Assembly: GCA_001630475.1 (NCBI GenBank)
Contig: KV419395.1
Coordinates: 1,304,342-1,368,341, forward strand
Length of the DNA: 64,000 nucleotides
Reading direction: 5' to 3'
Origin: Sistotremastrum niveocremeum HHB9708
Lineage: Eukaryota; Basidiomycota; Agaricomycetes; Sistotremastrales; Sistotremastraceae
Position 1 is the stretch's first letter. Each line of letters opens with the position of its first letter. The position numbers were made by a program, and so were the translations under genes. Positions 11,171 to 23,719 of the stretch are shown here, in pieces. A model generated the notes under the pieces. That model was not told where the DNA came from. It did not search any database and worked only from the letters and a program-made list of their open reading frames with translations.

Positions 11171-13211
11171 ATGCCGCCATGGCACTCCTTACCCCGTCCT
11201 CGGCTGCGCTCATTTTCTATCCATGTACATGTACTTCCAAAATGCCCAGGAGCTCTCCGTTGTCTATCGCATGAAGCAGCGGACCCATCCTCGAGCCGCC
11301 GTTCTCAGATTCTGACGCTCTTGCATAAAACAACTTCACTGCTTCCGAGGACGCTGCATCCATACGGCGAAAGCTTGAGCCTCTGGGAGGGCGCTTTACA
11401 ACGTGCCTGGGATGATGTCAATTCGTCGGCCTCGAGGAACGTCCGAATCGCAGGTGCGCAAGTTCTGCTCACAGTTCGCTACCGAACCCTCGCTGATGTT
11501 TTCCTTGCGTTCAGTGTTTAGTATTGACCCGTCAGCAAACTCTCAGGACTTTATCACAGCTTTCCTCGATGACCCACTCAGTCTGACTGAGGACGCCAGA
11601 ACATCATTGAGAGAAAGATGGAACGCTTGTCCTCAAAAGTCCATTGTATTCAGGTAATAATCCCCATTGCGCCCGTCATTACAGATAATGACGGTTTACT
11701 GGCAGTTATGGATCAACGGACATCAACATACCCGAAGGTGTAATCACTATTCCTTCTCCCTGGCTTTCTCGTCTCAATGCCACCATCGTCGAGCTCTCCC
11801 CCGAATTCACCAATCCAATGCCTGTCCTCGCCCAATCAGACATCGCTATCTTACTCGCCGGCCCATTTTTGCAAATTGATGACAGACCAATGGTCGCCCT
11901 TCCAAACTCCCTTGTTCTAATTAACGACCCTCATCACCCCCACTTACCGCTGGCAAAAATCGAAGCTTCCTTACAAAATCTGCATACTCAAGCTATCGCT
12001 TCGGCGGATCTCTCGCAATCCATCCAAGCCATCGATCAGCTGACCAGTAGACCAAGAACGTCATCTGCCGTCGAAAGCTACCAACAGCTGCATAAGCGAT
12101 CAAGGTTGTCCTCCTTACATAAAATCTTGGAACGGCGACTTTTGTCTGGCGAGCCTCCAGATCTATCAGTAGATATTGGAAACATCAAGCTAGCAACGGC
12201 GAGACATGTCCTGCATGGATCACTATCAGCCATAGATTTTGCAGTCAAGAATGTCGAAGCAGAAAACAAGGCTTCTAGGGATTCTGTGGGACTGCTTCGG
12301 AAGATGATATGGCAGACCGAACTTTCATCACGGGACCAGGTCTATGGTGAACCAAGCCTGGTTCGCAAGGCCGTTGAGAAAAGCGAGAAAACCGTGCGGA
12401 GTGCAATCGATACTCTCAAATGGTGGCGATTGCCCTTGCAAATTGACGACCTGGGACCCAGTCTGACACGAGTCATCAGTCATGCTTGGTGTCGAGACCT
12501 AGAAAAACATGTAGGCGAGATAAACTATGCAATGCGCCACTTTTTTCTCATCCTTTCCAGCTTGTGTTCCACGCAGGTCGTCTATCGGTTTTGCAAACCT
12601 CCATAAGAAGTAACACTCAAAAAATCATATCCTCCCTCCCAGATCCAATACGAACACCCATCTTAATAAACGACGTCGCTCAAACAACGACTACAGCACA
12701 TAATGTGCAACCATTCTCTCTAGCTTCACCAATAATATCAAGACTGGCCCACCTAAATTCACCAGTTGCTCGCCTCCATTCGACCGCCCAGAAGCTGGTG
12801 TTGAGCACCGCTACGTCATCGCTTGCCAGTATAGCAGGCGCTTATCTGGTCTGGTCTGTCCATTGGATGCAGGGAGAAACTGCGCTAGCAGCGGGACTCT
12901 TCGGATTTTTCATTGGCTTGCGGCGATATGTGAAGAAGTGGGACTCAGCGAAGAAGAGATGGTGGGAGAATTGGACGAGGGTTGGAGAGGGGTTAGAACG
13001 GGATTTGCAGGTCAGAATGTTCGCTTTGTTCTATGGACGTTTACAAATTTCCTCACAGAAAGTGTTCGAGGATACATTAAACGAGAACATCACTGCTTCA
13101 CCACGGAAAGCTGCTGACAACCTAGAGCAACAGCTGCGCCATCGTGAGGACGATCTGGACTCGGTCAAGACCGAGTTGCAGTCTCTACAGGCCCAATTAG
13201 AGAAGCTCTAG
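11171..13211 (+). CDS. Mmc1-like fungal mitochondrial membrane protein
   Basis: Five exons (11171-11453, 11515-11653, 11706-12510, 12561-13010, 13059-13211) join in phase to give 609 residues. The N-terminus is rich in Arg, Pro and Ser with few acids, as in a mitochondrial presequence. The C-terminal third has two hydrophobic segments, LSTATSSLASIAGAYLVWSV and ETALAAGLFGFFIGLRRYV, followed by KKWDSAKKRWWENWTRVGEG and a heptad-like tail with RHREDDLDSVKTELQSLQAQ. This layout (long helical middle, late membrane hairpin, WD-x-A-K-K-x-W-W motif) is what I recall for the fungal Mmc1 family, proposed to act in inner-membrane or mitochondrial morphology. The family name is from memory; the gene model itself is firm. 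Confidence 0.7.
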
Positions 13212-13321
13212 GACTCTTTTGAGCCTGCATTAATGACCTGTCCTCATTGCTGGGACGTTCCCCGCTACTGCGGATGGGCGGAGAAGTGCGAGATATTAAT
13301 ATAACACCGAATAATATGGAC

Positions 13322-14348
13322 TTAATGGCTGGGAGACTCTACAACGTTGTGGGTTGGGGCAGGCGTAACGACAATCTGAGGCGTTGTTGCATCACGTTTC
13401 CCAGGCCGTACATCGTCGTCCAGGTCATCATCATCGCCCACCCCAAAGATCTCTTCTCGGGAAACGCTTTCATCCCATACATCGCCCATTCGCGGCTGAA
13501 CTGCCTCTCCTCGAACGAAATTGGGCTTCTGTGCCCCTTGTCTTCTCGGAAGGAAGACATCTGTAGCATCACCCTCGTCGTCTGAGGACATGGGCGAAGC
13601 AGCAATAGGGCGATATAGTCTTTGGATCTCCCGCCGACGTCGGTAATATCGTTCCAAGTAGTACGATACTATTGGGAGATGTTAGAGACAAAATATAGGT
13701 GTGGTATTAAGACGCACTGCAAAGACCGATACTTGAGCCAGTCAGATTCGCCAGCACATCTCCCATTTGGAATTCCTTGTACTAAATTCGGGGGATAGTC
13801 TTTCATTCGGATATTCTAGAAATTCGCGATTACTTACTGGCAACAATGACTGCACAACCTCACTCATCACTCCTCCGAATAGCAATGATACAACAGCAGT
13901 GATAATAAGGCCTGCGTGTCTCCAGAACCATATGCGCCGAGCACTCCTGCGAGTGATCGACAATTTAGACATTACGCTTCCAGAATAGAAATACACGTAC
14001 TCCTCAACGTCAAAAACCCAGTATAGTACTGCTGTAGCGATGCATAGGCATATGAAGTGCAATAGTTTGTCGTTCAGTGGTAGCGAACGTGAAAAGTCGG
14101 TAAACCCAAGAAACGCGAGAATGAGAAGGACGACGGCCGTGAAGAATGCGAACCACTAAGCAAACCTTAGCAATCGAATCCAAATGACACAAAGTTCAGC
14201 CTACCCATCGTATTCGTATAGGAAAATATTCGTATTTTGGTAGTGGTACTTTATGTGACTTCATGACAGCCTTGCCAATCCGCCGAGGTCGTGAACGAAC
14301 ATAGCGAATGAATCTGTCCTGGGCGTCGTCGCTTGACAGTCGAATCAT
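13322..14348 (-). CDS. VanZ-like domain membrane protein
   Basis: Four exons on the minus strand. The start ATG at 14348 gives MIRLSSDDAQDRFIRYV, and exon 1 ends at 14205 after PIRIRW. Membrane segments follow: WFAFFTAVVLLILAFLGFTD, then LLHFICLCIATAVLYWVF, then HAGLIITAVVSLLFGGVMSE. The sequence DKLLHF and the later VVQSLLPYKEFQMGDVLANL with TGSSIG carry the VanZ-family pattern (K-x-x-H-x, E-x-x-Q, D-x-x-A-N). The C-terminal cytosolic tail has a run of arginines (YYRRRREIQR) and acidic stretches (SSDDEGDATD, GDDDDLDDD). VanZ proteins are named for teicoplanin resistance in bacteria, but their role in fungi is unknown. Confidence 0.8.
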
Positions 14349-14625
14349 GTAGCGTGAAATAGCTGGACGTTTAATAGACCCGGAGCGAGTGTAGATGTGC
14401 AGTGCAGAGAAGGGTCCGCTTGACTTAGCCGTTTTACATGTAGCAAGTGAGCCGATCGGGTCCGGCGCGTCACTTGCGTTCCGACTCAACTCTGTGGCTC
14501 ACTCAAACCACTTCCTTTCTTTCACTTCTAAATGCCTTGACTTATTCTGGCATAGCAGACACTCACTTGTTTTCACATTCTCTAGTAAATTTACGAATCG
14601 GTTCGCGTACTGGGGCCTTATAGCT

Positions 14626-17600
14626 ATGGATGCTTCCCGGGCTGGCAACCCGCCATGGATGGACAGATCTTTGGTCGCTCAAGAGCCATTTCAGTCATTC
14701 TTCAGTGAACGATATGCAAATTCCTCGAGTCGTCGCATGAAACAAGTCAAAATACTGGATAACGAGGCCATCGAAAAGTTCTCCCATGGCAAACCCGTAA
14801 GCCCTGGCATACCCCTCCCCAATAGCATCCGGTGGTCTCACACTCGTCGTGTTCCAGATGGAACTGATCAATAAGTGGTGGGGGGTTGCTGTGTCACATT
14901 GGTGTCTTGACGCTCCCAACCCGACTGCACCGCCGGAACTCACCACCAATAAAGAGAAGGTCGCGAAGTGGATCGAAATCATGGCCGAACTAGTTGATCC
15001 TAATGACAGACTTGCAGTCCTCAGGGCAAAAGGAATCTTTGAGGCGATGGCGCGCCGTTTTAACAATGGGCAGCGACCCCATGGAAGACGAGCGACAGGC
15101 AAGAAAGCTTCACAGTCAGTCGCCCCAGAACTCAGACATCGACCTGGGAAAGCGAAAGGTCTTACCAGAAGTCGACGAGACTCTGCCATCGTAGCTCCCA
15201 TGGTTTCTGAAAGTGACGACCAACGAAAGGCTGGTAGGACAAGCAGGAGGAAGAAATGCACTCCTTCTCCCAGTACACCCTCTCCTACTGAAACTGATCG
15301 CTTGGATATGGATTATCTATCGGGACCCGTCTCTCCCACAACTATGATCGGCAGTCCGCAGTCTGGAGCAGGACCAGGCTCTTCGGTCCCTCCATCTCCA
15401 ACTGTAGTCGGAACACCTATCGCTTCGAAGATGGGGATGTCATCGGAATTTCGGTCCCAGTATCAAACGCCGCCGCCTCAGCGTATCATGATTGTTACTC
15501 CAGACCGTTGCGAGAGGCCAAGAATCGATCCCACCCTGACGCCCCCAACACCCGCCGGCTTATTAGCGACATCAAGATCTCTCAGTCCAAGGTCCTCTCC
15601 TCCTTCGTCCTCTGGCAGGGCTCGATACTTATCAGATACCTCCAAAATAGATCACAGAGCGTTACTAAAAGTCCAGTGCGAGCTGACTTCGACCTTTCGA
15701 ACCTGCTGAGCGAATACATTGCAAATGCCCGCATCGAACAGAACAAAAAGGCTCGCACCGTTCAAAAGAGGAAAAGAGTGGTCTCTAGTGCTCCTGATGC
15801 AAAGAAATCCAGAAAGAAATCTCGTACGGATGACTCGCGCATACCGTCGCCCAGTACCGACACCCACGACGCTGAGCCGCAATCCAAGAACGATGAAAAT
15901 TCTTCGTCGTTGAGGAGTTCGTCACCCCATGCCTCGATCTCTGCCAGTTTGATACCTCGTGAATTCTCCCGGCCGCGACCAAACCCAGGAGACGCACCTC
16001 CTGCCAACCAATGCCTTCCACTTCCACCTATCTGGTGTACGGTACGCACATCCCGATCTACGTAGAGGTCTTGACCATTCCTTAAAACCACACCCAGACA
16101 CGCCAAGAGCTCTGCGAAGCTACTGAATGTTTCCGAAGTTGGCAGGGTGGCGTCTATACGGCTGGCGGCATAGCTAAAGGCTATCTCTTGGACGCCTGTC
16201 CTTCTCAGTAAGAATCGAAGTATGAATCTATAGGATGATCTCACCCTGGATGTTAGGCGCGACGAATGGCAGCACGGCGGTAAATTAATTATATCCCACG
16301 GGTAATCACTGTTCACATCCCCTGCAACACCTTGAGTCTAATTGGTTCGATGAATTTAGAGGTGGTGGATCCGGGGGCACAAATCGAAAATCCGGCGCAC
16401 CGGTGGAGCCCAGGGATCAGGATGAAAATCTGCCTTCGGTCAGAGGGTTGTTAAAGGCTGAGAGGGAGAGACAGCCTGTCGTGCTCGTCGCAGGCTCTCG
16501 ATACCTCGAAGTTGATGAGAAGCTTGCAAAGCCTCTGCACCCAGATGTTGGATATGCAGTACTTGGTTGGTACTACATCGTTTTCTCTTGGTGTAAGTCA
16601 CTGGACATACATCACGGATCCAGAGCGTTGACGATGATTTCAAATAGCCGAATACCAGGAAATTACTATTGATGGATCCAACAAGACAGAGGGCTCGGAA
16701 ACTAAACGCCTGAAGCGTCGCAAATTCATTTTTCAATGGATGGAAGAACAAGGGGCACCCTGGTGGCTTTCTGACAAGGGCTCTGAATCCCAGCGTTTGA
16801 TCAAGCAGGAGGAGGAGGCTCACCTGATATCTTTCTCCGAAATATCTCCGTCTAACATCGGGTCACAGCTGGACCACCGGGTCGAACTAAATCCCAAGGT
16901 GCGAGACATGGTGACGTCGACCTTATATCGATCGACGGAGGAGAGGGAAGTCAACGATGAAGGACAGAGCACCAGCAAACCGTCATTTGGAGAGCAAGTC
17001 TATCTGTACCAGTGTTCAGTCTGCAACCAGGATTCGACACAAGTGTACAAGGAAGATTGGTTTTGCTTGAATGAGAAATGTCCCAGTTTCTTCGAGACTC
17101 GACAGGGCAGTCCCGCTCCCACGGAACTCAATTACTGCACGGAGTTTCTCAGCCTTCGCAGTGTCGAATACGCCAACAAAGTGCCAGGGGATAGATCAAG
17201 TCCATGGCGACCGCCGTTTGAGATGTTTCCCACCCACGTAGACCTCAGACAGCATTTCTCTCGGGAATTCTGGAGAGGATGGCGATGCCATACGTGCGGG
17301 AAGCTATCCTGTCGGTCCGTATCCGTCCTTTCTGCTCTTGTTGAAGGGTATTGATCGAGAATTCAAGCATATATTGGGAGTACTGGAAATGTTCTAACCT
17401 ATTTTGTCGGGTATGCATTGATATTCTCCGTCGTCTTGTGTCTAATTTCTCATTAGAATGAAGTACAAATCAGGCATGGTACCACGGTCCCCACCAAAGA
17501 TCTTCTGACAACGGCTCCTCGAACAAAAACCAACGTAGAATTCGTTATACCAAGTCTACAGTCTATTCATAAGCAGTGCGAAGACGGCATTTTCATCCAC

Positions 17601-18669
17601 GAAATGTATGAGGTCCCTGTATTTCTTGGTTTGTCCGAGGACGACCTCTTGACGCCGATCTGCGATTGGGGACAAATACATATACTGAGGGACCAGAAGG
17701 AAAATCAGATCATTGCCTCGTTATTCGAAGAATATCAGAGAGTGGCCAATACTAGCTCGTTTTTTCAACGACATGCTGCTCACAATGTAGGCATCCAATA
17801 GTCCCTCCTAGACAAATTTCTCACTTTTCGAACCCAGCCCAACAGTAGGAGCTTCTCTAACGTTCACTTGCCTTGACATGTACCAGCTTGACAGCTCGGC
17901 GTGAGATCATATCAATGTACTTCAGCCAAAACTGTGAGTATTTCTTTCTTCGCGTATATTGTGATTGGCTCATGAAAGTAGCCGGTGTACCTTACAAGGT
18001 ACCGCATGTTTCTTAAATGCTTCCATGATCTGAGAGCCTGACGTTTTAAAGTACATCGGCCAAGCAGAATTCACTACACCTTTAAACGTGGCCGCTGATC
18101 CTGTCAAGAAGGCACTCGCATTGATACAAAATCGCGTTAAATTGCTCATACCCGGCGTCCGTTTCAATGAAATACTAACAGCAGCATACATGGAGGATCA
18201 GAAGATGATGGTAATACCTTTCTTTGCGCTCTCTCCATTGTGACGACTATGTTCTCTAGTTCCATAGCGATGACGAACCCGGTCTCGGGCCTATCGTTGC
18301 ATCGATCTCCATGGGGTCGCGAGCGCGGATGGAGTTTCGTGGTAAGCAAAAAATTGGTGGAAAGAAGAAAGTCTTGAGCTTCGATATTGATCATGTGCGT
18401 CCCGATCAATTGAGTCATGCGCGACCTCCTAATGTGTACCAGGGGGATGTTGTGGTTATGACGGTATGCAGGCTTTCTGAACGACGCTCGACGCGCACTG
18501 ATTAGTCACACATAGCGCGGTATTCAGGAGACTTATGAGGTAGGTGTGTTCATAACGTTAGTGATTGTTTATCACGGTTCCTTTCCAGCACGCCGTGTTT
18601 CCAACAGGGCTTCGCATAGCTGCAACAGCGAGGTATATCAATACGGACGGGATCCCTCAAATATCTTGA
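14626..18669 (+). CDS. AlkB-like Fe(II)/2-oxoglutarate dioxygenase with cysteine clusters
   Basis: Sixteen exons join in phase from ATG 14626 to TGA 18669, giving about 1062 residues. The N-terminal 460 residues are mostly disordered and basic, with SP/TP repeats and a KKSRKKSR nuclear-type signal. A middle domain reads TRQELCEATECFRSWQGGVY, RDEWQHGGKLIISHG and VGYAVLGWYYIVFSW. Next come cysteine pairs (YQCSVCNQD, WFCLNEKC, WRCHTCGKLSC, WKCSNLFC) that could bind zinc. The C-terminal catalytic domain has the iron-binding HSDDE (HxD) in exon 13, then GDVVVM, and the AlkB-type IQETYEHAVFPTGLRIAATA, which supplies the distal His and the 2-oxoglutarate-binding Arg. AlkB-like enzymes demethylate DNA, RNA or protein; the substrate here is unknown. 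Exons 11, 14 and 15 are only 17, 21 and 24 nt. The exon 9-10 junction (17786/17906) is the least certain. Confidence 0.82.
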
Positions 18670-18730
18670 ATTTTTGGACTTTGTGTGTACAATATGAGAT
18701 CTACGAGTGGGCAAGTGAGATGCGTCACGC

Positions 18731-21700
18731 CTATCTATGTCCGGCTCTTGGATGATTATGAGGGGGTATTTGTCGATGGGGCTGAGTTTCATGCTCCTAT
18801 TGCAGCTTAATTTTCTCGTGTAAATTATAATCTTGGACTGACTTACAAATGCCGCTCTTTTCTGCCGAGCTAACAGAGCAAACAATTCGCTCAATTGTTG
18901 CTCGAGATCCTGTCGCTGTCGCTGCAATCGTGCTACTTCTTGCGTGGAGGCCATGACTTCTCTCGAAAGCTCTTGCTTAAATTCTTCGACATGAACTGAC
19001 GGGTCCATTTAAACGCAAACTAGAGACGACAGCAATTACAAAAAACGCACTTTGAACGTTTATAGTAGTGGCATCTTTCATCGCATCGATGAATCGCATC
19101 CGTTCGCCTCGGATCTCCTTCGATAATTCTGCAATAAATTAGTATACGCTGTGACTCTCGAGGCCTGTCGAACCTTCAGCAAACGTTCGAAGCACGATTT
19201 CTTGCTGACGACTCTGATGCTCAAACATAGCCGGAATGCTCGCAACGTCTGGACAAGTCGTTAGCATGTCGAAATCACGCGGAGATGGCCCAAGAGCCTC
19301 ACTATTAGCTCTGCGTTCTTGCATGTCCTCAGTGATATTCTGGACCAACACTTGTATCGTCTCATCCATCGTCTGACGTTCCTGCTGTTGTTGACGGAGC
19401 TCTGCAACGCAGTGTCTGATATTTTCCAAGAGTCCGGCCGGAGTAGACGATGGAGCTATATTGTTCATTGAGCCAGGAAGAGCATCAGGTGGAGCCTCTG
19501 GATTGAGCTGTTTCACGAGTGATTCGACTCCTGCAGCGGTAGATTGGATCGTTGCGAGACCTCTATTCGTGAAGGATTCGAGCCACTGATGACATTCGTG
19601 AACTGATACTTGGCAGCAATGAAGGGGCGCTTACTGTATTGAGTTCGTTGAGGTAGCGTACACTGTCTGCTTGCTGCTGTCGTTGAGCTTCTTGTGCCAC
19701 CTTATCGTCTTTGATCAACTCGAATATCTATTCGCTCCAGGTGAACAGAACGTTGAGAAGGATACCTTCGGTGCTTACTTTGGCCAGCGAAGAGCTCTCC
19801 GTTTCCTCTTGATTCACCAATGGACCGGGGGCCTACAAAGATAGAATATCAGAAGAGGAACAGAAAGTTTGTCAATACGTACCAAATCATTAGAGGCAAG
19901 ACCAGAATTTCCCTGAGCGCATAAAGCCAGCAGCTGATCCAATTTGTTCGCCATATCCGTACTGTTTGCTTCGTTCGTTGTCGGCCGTTGGGCAAGAATC
20001 AATTCATCAAGTTTCTGCATCACCGCATCCGAGTTCTGATCTCCAGCCATCTTTCCAATATTCGCAGTAATATCGACCAAAGTAGCTCGAACATCGTCCC
20101 GAACGTCATCAAGAGCTTCTCCAAGAGCGTCCACAGGAAGATGATGAGCCGCGAGCGCCTTCTTAAAATCTTGAAGCTGCTGAGCGATGGCAGGTGATAA
20201 TGATGATTCTGATTCCGGACGAGCAGGGGCAAGATTCGCCATGGTAGTCATCGGACGTAGGTTATTGATCTCCTGTCGAAGAGCCTTGACATGCGCGTTC
20301 GTTTCTTTGAGGAGGTCATGCAAACTCGCCATAGCCGTGTTTCCGAGCCCTGGTTCGGAAGCTCTGAGAAAGTCATGTACGCCGTCTAATTTCTGTTCGA
20401 CACCGCGTAGCGAAGCAAGGACCACAGAAGACTCTTGGAACGATCCATTTTCGCGAGGTTCGACTTGATCTTGATATGGTGTAGGCGTGTTTATTTCAGA
20501 GGGGAGGAGACCGACAACGTGTTCGCCGATATTTCGAGCTGCATCAGAGTAATCTTGACTGTCTGAAGTCCACTGTGTTCTCGAAGTAGAAGCCGTCACT
20601 GATGTATTCAAACCAGGTCCTGTTTCCAACGGCGCATGTATCCCCTCCGGAGAATCATCCATATACTGAAGACGCGTCAAACCAGATTGAACAGAGGGTG
20701 ATTCAGGGTCCGGGTCTCTTCGGTCGAGAGTTGGAGTAGTCAATGAGAAGACTTCGCTGAATGTATCTTGCTCTGTGATTTCTGTGATAGTCTTGAGTTC
20801 CTCCGATGCTTGAATTTGGGTGATCGGAGTGAGGTTGGCAGAGATGCTGGAGACGTTGGCTTCTGTGAGTGCATGTTCGATCCTTGGTGCGCTTTTTGGA
20901 GTTGTAGGCAACGATGAAGGTTCGAGCTCCTTGGCCTCAACAGTAGAATAATCGACGTGTTCCATGGTTCCGTCCGGGACAATGACTGGAGGCTCGTAGA
21001 TCGCAAGGCGTCGTGAAATAGTGGGGTCTATGCTGTCTGATGCCGGTCTAGTTTCGTAATGTAGAATCTCTTTGTAATCGAGAGCGGTAGGGGGCGTGGC
21101 AGAGTCGTCCGTCGTGATAGCCCTTGGTTCGTCGATGAGATCTTCAGTTCTGTCTTCCGATGCAGAGCCACGAGCTAGCAAAACAGCGTCCCTGCGCCAT
21201 ATTAGCGAACGAAATCATACGAACACGGGAGCATACCACAGAGTAGATACCCAAGCTCCTCGATCAGTCACACTATATGCCGCAAACTGTTCCATTCCCT
21301 CCTTCTCAAACTTCATCTCAAAAGCATACGTTCCCTCCGCGAATACATCTCCCTTCATAACTCTCTCCTCGATCTCACTCGTCGACAAAGACCGGATATC
21401 GAGACATGCGGCCAGTGGGAGAATACGAGATGAATCGGCTGATGCTAGCATTATTGTGATGTGGGTTGGGGTAACTATTGATGTTGTTTTTGTCCAGATG
21501 GGAGATGCGCCGAATGTGCGCAGGTGTAGTAATGGGCCTTGTTTCAAGATCTATTCCAATCCGTCAAAATAAATTTAATAAGGAAGTGACATAGTACCCA
21601 CTTCGCCTTGGGGATCCATCAGAGAATCATCGGACAGAGCGGCTCTCTCTGGAGACTGATATCTCCTCGAATAAACGTCCAACGGATCCCTCTTTTTCCC

Positions 21701-22294
21701 AAACACAGATAATATGCTCCTAAACGAATCCTTAATCGGCGGTCTCGCAGAAGGCCTGTTCAAAGAGATCGGAGATCGTCCAGAAGGAGATGGAGAAAAA
21801 GAAGGTGGCGAGTCTGGGAGAGCAGGAAGATCACTTTGAAGACGAGCTGGAGAAATGGGAGGTTGAAGGTGGCATGAATGAGGAGAGCTCGACACTGCTG
21901 TCGAGGATGCTACTGAGGATCTGGCAATGGAGGTAGGGGAGAATGATTCATAGCGGTTTATAAGAGCTTTGGTGGATCGTCGTCGGACGAGGAGTGCAGC
22001 GTCTGAGGAAGAGCTGGGGATGATCTTGTCTTGTGAATCGATAGTTGGGAAATATGAATCTGTGGGGTCTAGAAGGCTGTTCACGCCTGGACTGATGCGA
22101 GAGGGCTCCTCGACAATCTTTGCGCCTGGGCCCGGGTAGAACAGAGCCTGTCTCTTTGTCGTTCGATATTCGCGATTGTAGGTTGACAAAGGTAGCTCAT
22201 CGTCTGGAGTAGGAAGACTGCTGTCCAGTCCACGGCTTGTCTCTGACGAATTACGGGTCATAATTAGAGGTGGCAAGTCGGCCATGTGAGCCAT
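18731..22294 (-). CDS. PH-like domain protein with long coiled coils
   Basis: A multi-exon minus-strand gene. Exon 1 (22294-21602) encodes a Ser/Pro-rich segment beginning MAHMADLPPLIMTRNSSETS. Exon 2 (21550 down to about 21240) encodes ILKQGPLLHLRTFG, PTHITIMLAS and GTYAFEMKFEKEGMEQFAAY, ending in a Trp helix (RGAWVSTLW), which has the length and strand-helix pattern of a pleckstrin-homology domain. Exon 3 (about 21195-19883) is long and acidic, with repeated helical stretches (LHDLLKETNAHVKALRQEIN). Later exons are coiled coil (VAQEAQRQQQADSVRYL, AELRQQQQERQTMDET, REVMASTQEVARLQRQRQDL). The last exon ends at the TAG at 18731 after NHPRAGHR. It may act as a membrane-linked scaffold, but I do not recognise an orthologue. 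A second Met four codons in (22285) could be the start. Confidence 0.68.
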
Positions 22295-22654
22295 CGCGTG
22301 TAGATGTAAAGAGTAGTTGATGATGGTTGTAATTGGGAGTGTTGGGCGAGCCGACGTCTGCGAACTCGTCGTGCTGGCCTGCCATTTTTTCTCTCAACAA
22401 ATTCAAAGAGGTGAAGCGTGAAATTCAGGATCTGCATATGAGATATGTTTTCTCAACGACACCTATCCACCTTCTTCTGTGCAGGGTAGTACATGCGGGG
22501 TGCCCAAATAGGCAAGTCAACATTACTTCTTTTGGCAATTGCATTCCAAATGGATGTGTTCATGAATGCTACATTTGATTTGATGAATGTAATTATACAG
22601 AGCTATGCATGCTAAGGGGTATGACCGATATCACGACAAATACTAGAGATAAAT
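22295..22654 (-). other. Intergenic: PH-protein promoter and HSP12-like 3' flank
   Basis: No coding exon or RNA gene was found. It holds the upstream region of the PH-like gene (start 22294) and the 3' flank of the HSP12-like gene (stop 22655). Short open frames here lack splice or family support. Confidence 0.6.
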
Positions 22655-23055
22655 CTAGTTTCCGCTGCTGAAGGCGTTCTTGGCCTTGTCCAACAGAGAT
22701 TGCTGATGAAAGATGAGAAGGTAGTTGACAATGACAATGAAAATTGGACGAACATCGTTGTTGTTGCTGTTTCCAGAAACAGAGTCTCCGACTTTCTGAG
22801 AAGTAGACTTCTCGGACTGATGGGAAGTTAGTAAACCATTAGAGACGAGCTGACTTGGAACTGACCTGAGGTTGGAAAGTGGAAGCGATGGAGTCACCAG
22901 TGCCCTTGACAGAGTCACCGACGTGCTCGGTGGTGGACTTTTCAGAGTCGGGCTTGAGAGCAGCTCCGGCCTTGTCTGAATGGACGTGAGCACAACGAAC
23001 AAGTCGATGGAGACGAGTACGAACCGGTAAGAGATTGACGACCAGTGTCAGACAT
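22655..23055 (-). CDS. HSP12/HSP9-type small stress protein
   Basis: Four short exons on the minus strand give a protein of about 83 residues. It starts MSDTGRQSLTDKAGAALKPD, the hallmark of the fungal HSP9/HSP12 family. SEKSTTEHVGDSVKGTGDSI and a near repeat of that unit (SEKSTSQKVGDSVSG) follow, and it ends QSLLDKAKNAFSSGN. These proteins are small, hydrophilic and intrinsically disordered, become helical at membranes, and stabilise membranes under heat, osmotic or oxidative stress. The last intron begins GTTCGT right after the NNND codons. A TATA-like element (plus-strand ttatatagg, 23131-23139) lies about 80 bp upstream of the ATG. Upstream CRE-like sites suggest stress or cAMP control. 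Confidence 0.88.
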
Positions 23056-23719
23056 TATAAGATTTGATATGAAGTGAAGTGGGAGTTGAAAAGGTGTTGT
23101 GATGAGGAAAAGCAGGCAGAGCAGGTCACCTTATATAGGGCGGAGGAGCCAGTTTGGGGCGACGTCGTCGATGACGTAGGTACTATGGCGAAGGATTGTA
23201 GCGGAGAACACACCACACACTGAGCGGGGGATGACGTCGTCAGTCGCAGTCACAAGAGACTTGGCGTCGGGTCCAAAGTATCCGGATCTCAAGCAATTTC
23301 CATCCAAGGAATGTTTGTTTCCTCTTCGATCCAGTGCGAGACGGATGATGCGTTCAGAGGAGAACACTGCGCCATAATGACGTCATTCTTTCATAGTATG
23401 ACCCCGAAAAGCCGACAGTTTCGAATCCCAGAGCAAGCGTTCGTTTACAGGAACAGATCAACCAAGTCGAGGTCAACGTTGTCCAAGTCCAAGTTCAAGA
23501 ACAAGCGCCCAAGCCACGCGACCAAGTAGCATGTCACGCGTGACACTCGTGGGAACTCTGTTTGCGTCCAGTTGATCGCCTCGCAACCGCCTTGTCCTGC
23601 TCAACGACCGCCTCCTCGTCGTCCGCTACGTTCTCCGCGCGTCGTCTCCGGTCCCAGGGCAATTTCCCTGCTCCATCTCGTCTCTGCTGCATGTCAAGAC
23701 GGCTCTAACCTCAAATAAA
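23056..23719. promoter_or_regulatory. Shared HSP12-like / RAX2 promoter with CRE-like sites
   Basis: This 664-bp gap separates the divergent HSP12-like and RAX2 genes. It has a TATA-like element near 23131-23139, oriented for HSP12. It also carries several TGACG cores: GATGACGTAG near 23168, GATGACGTCGTC near 23230, and the perfect 12-nt palindrome AATGACGTCATT at 23376-23387, which contains the full ATF/CREB site TGACGTCA. Finding three such cores within about 220 bp suggests bZIP control of the stress gene. That function is inferred from motif knowledge, not shown. Confidence 0.5.

Noticed and set aside
16066-16400. Break between an N-terminal gene ending at 16065 and a separate dioxygenase starting at about 16250
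   Set aside because: Splicing at 16041/16098, 16207/16257 and 16301/16360 gives one frame with conserved segments (RQELCE, GGVY, GGKLIISHG), so one gene is the better model.
23405-23445. tRNA-like B box (GTTTCGAATCCC)
   Set aside because: There is no matching A box at the right distance upstream and no cloverleaf acceptor pairing, so I do not call a tRNA.
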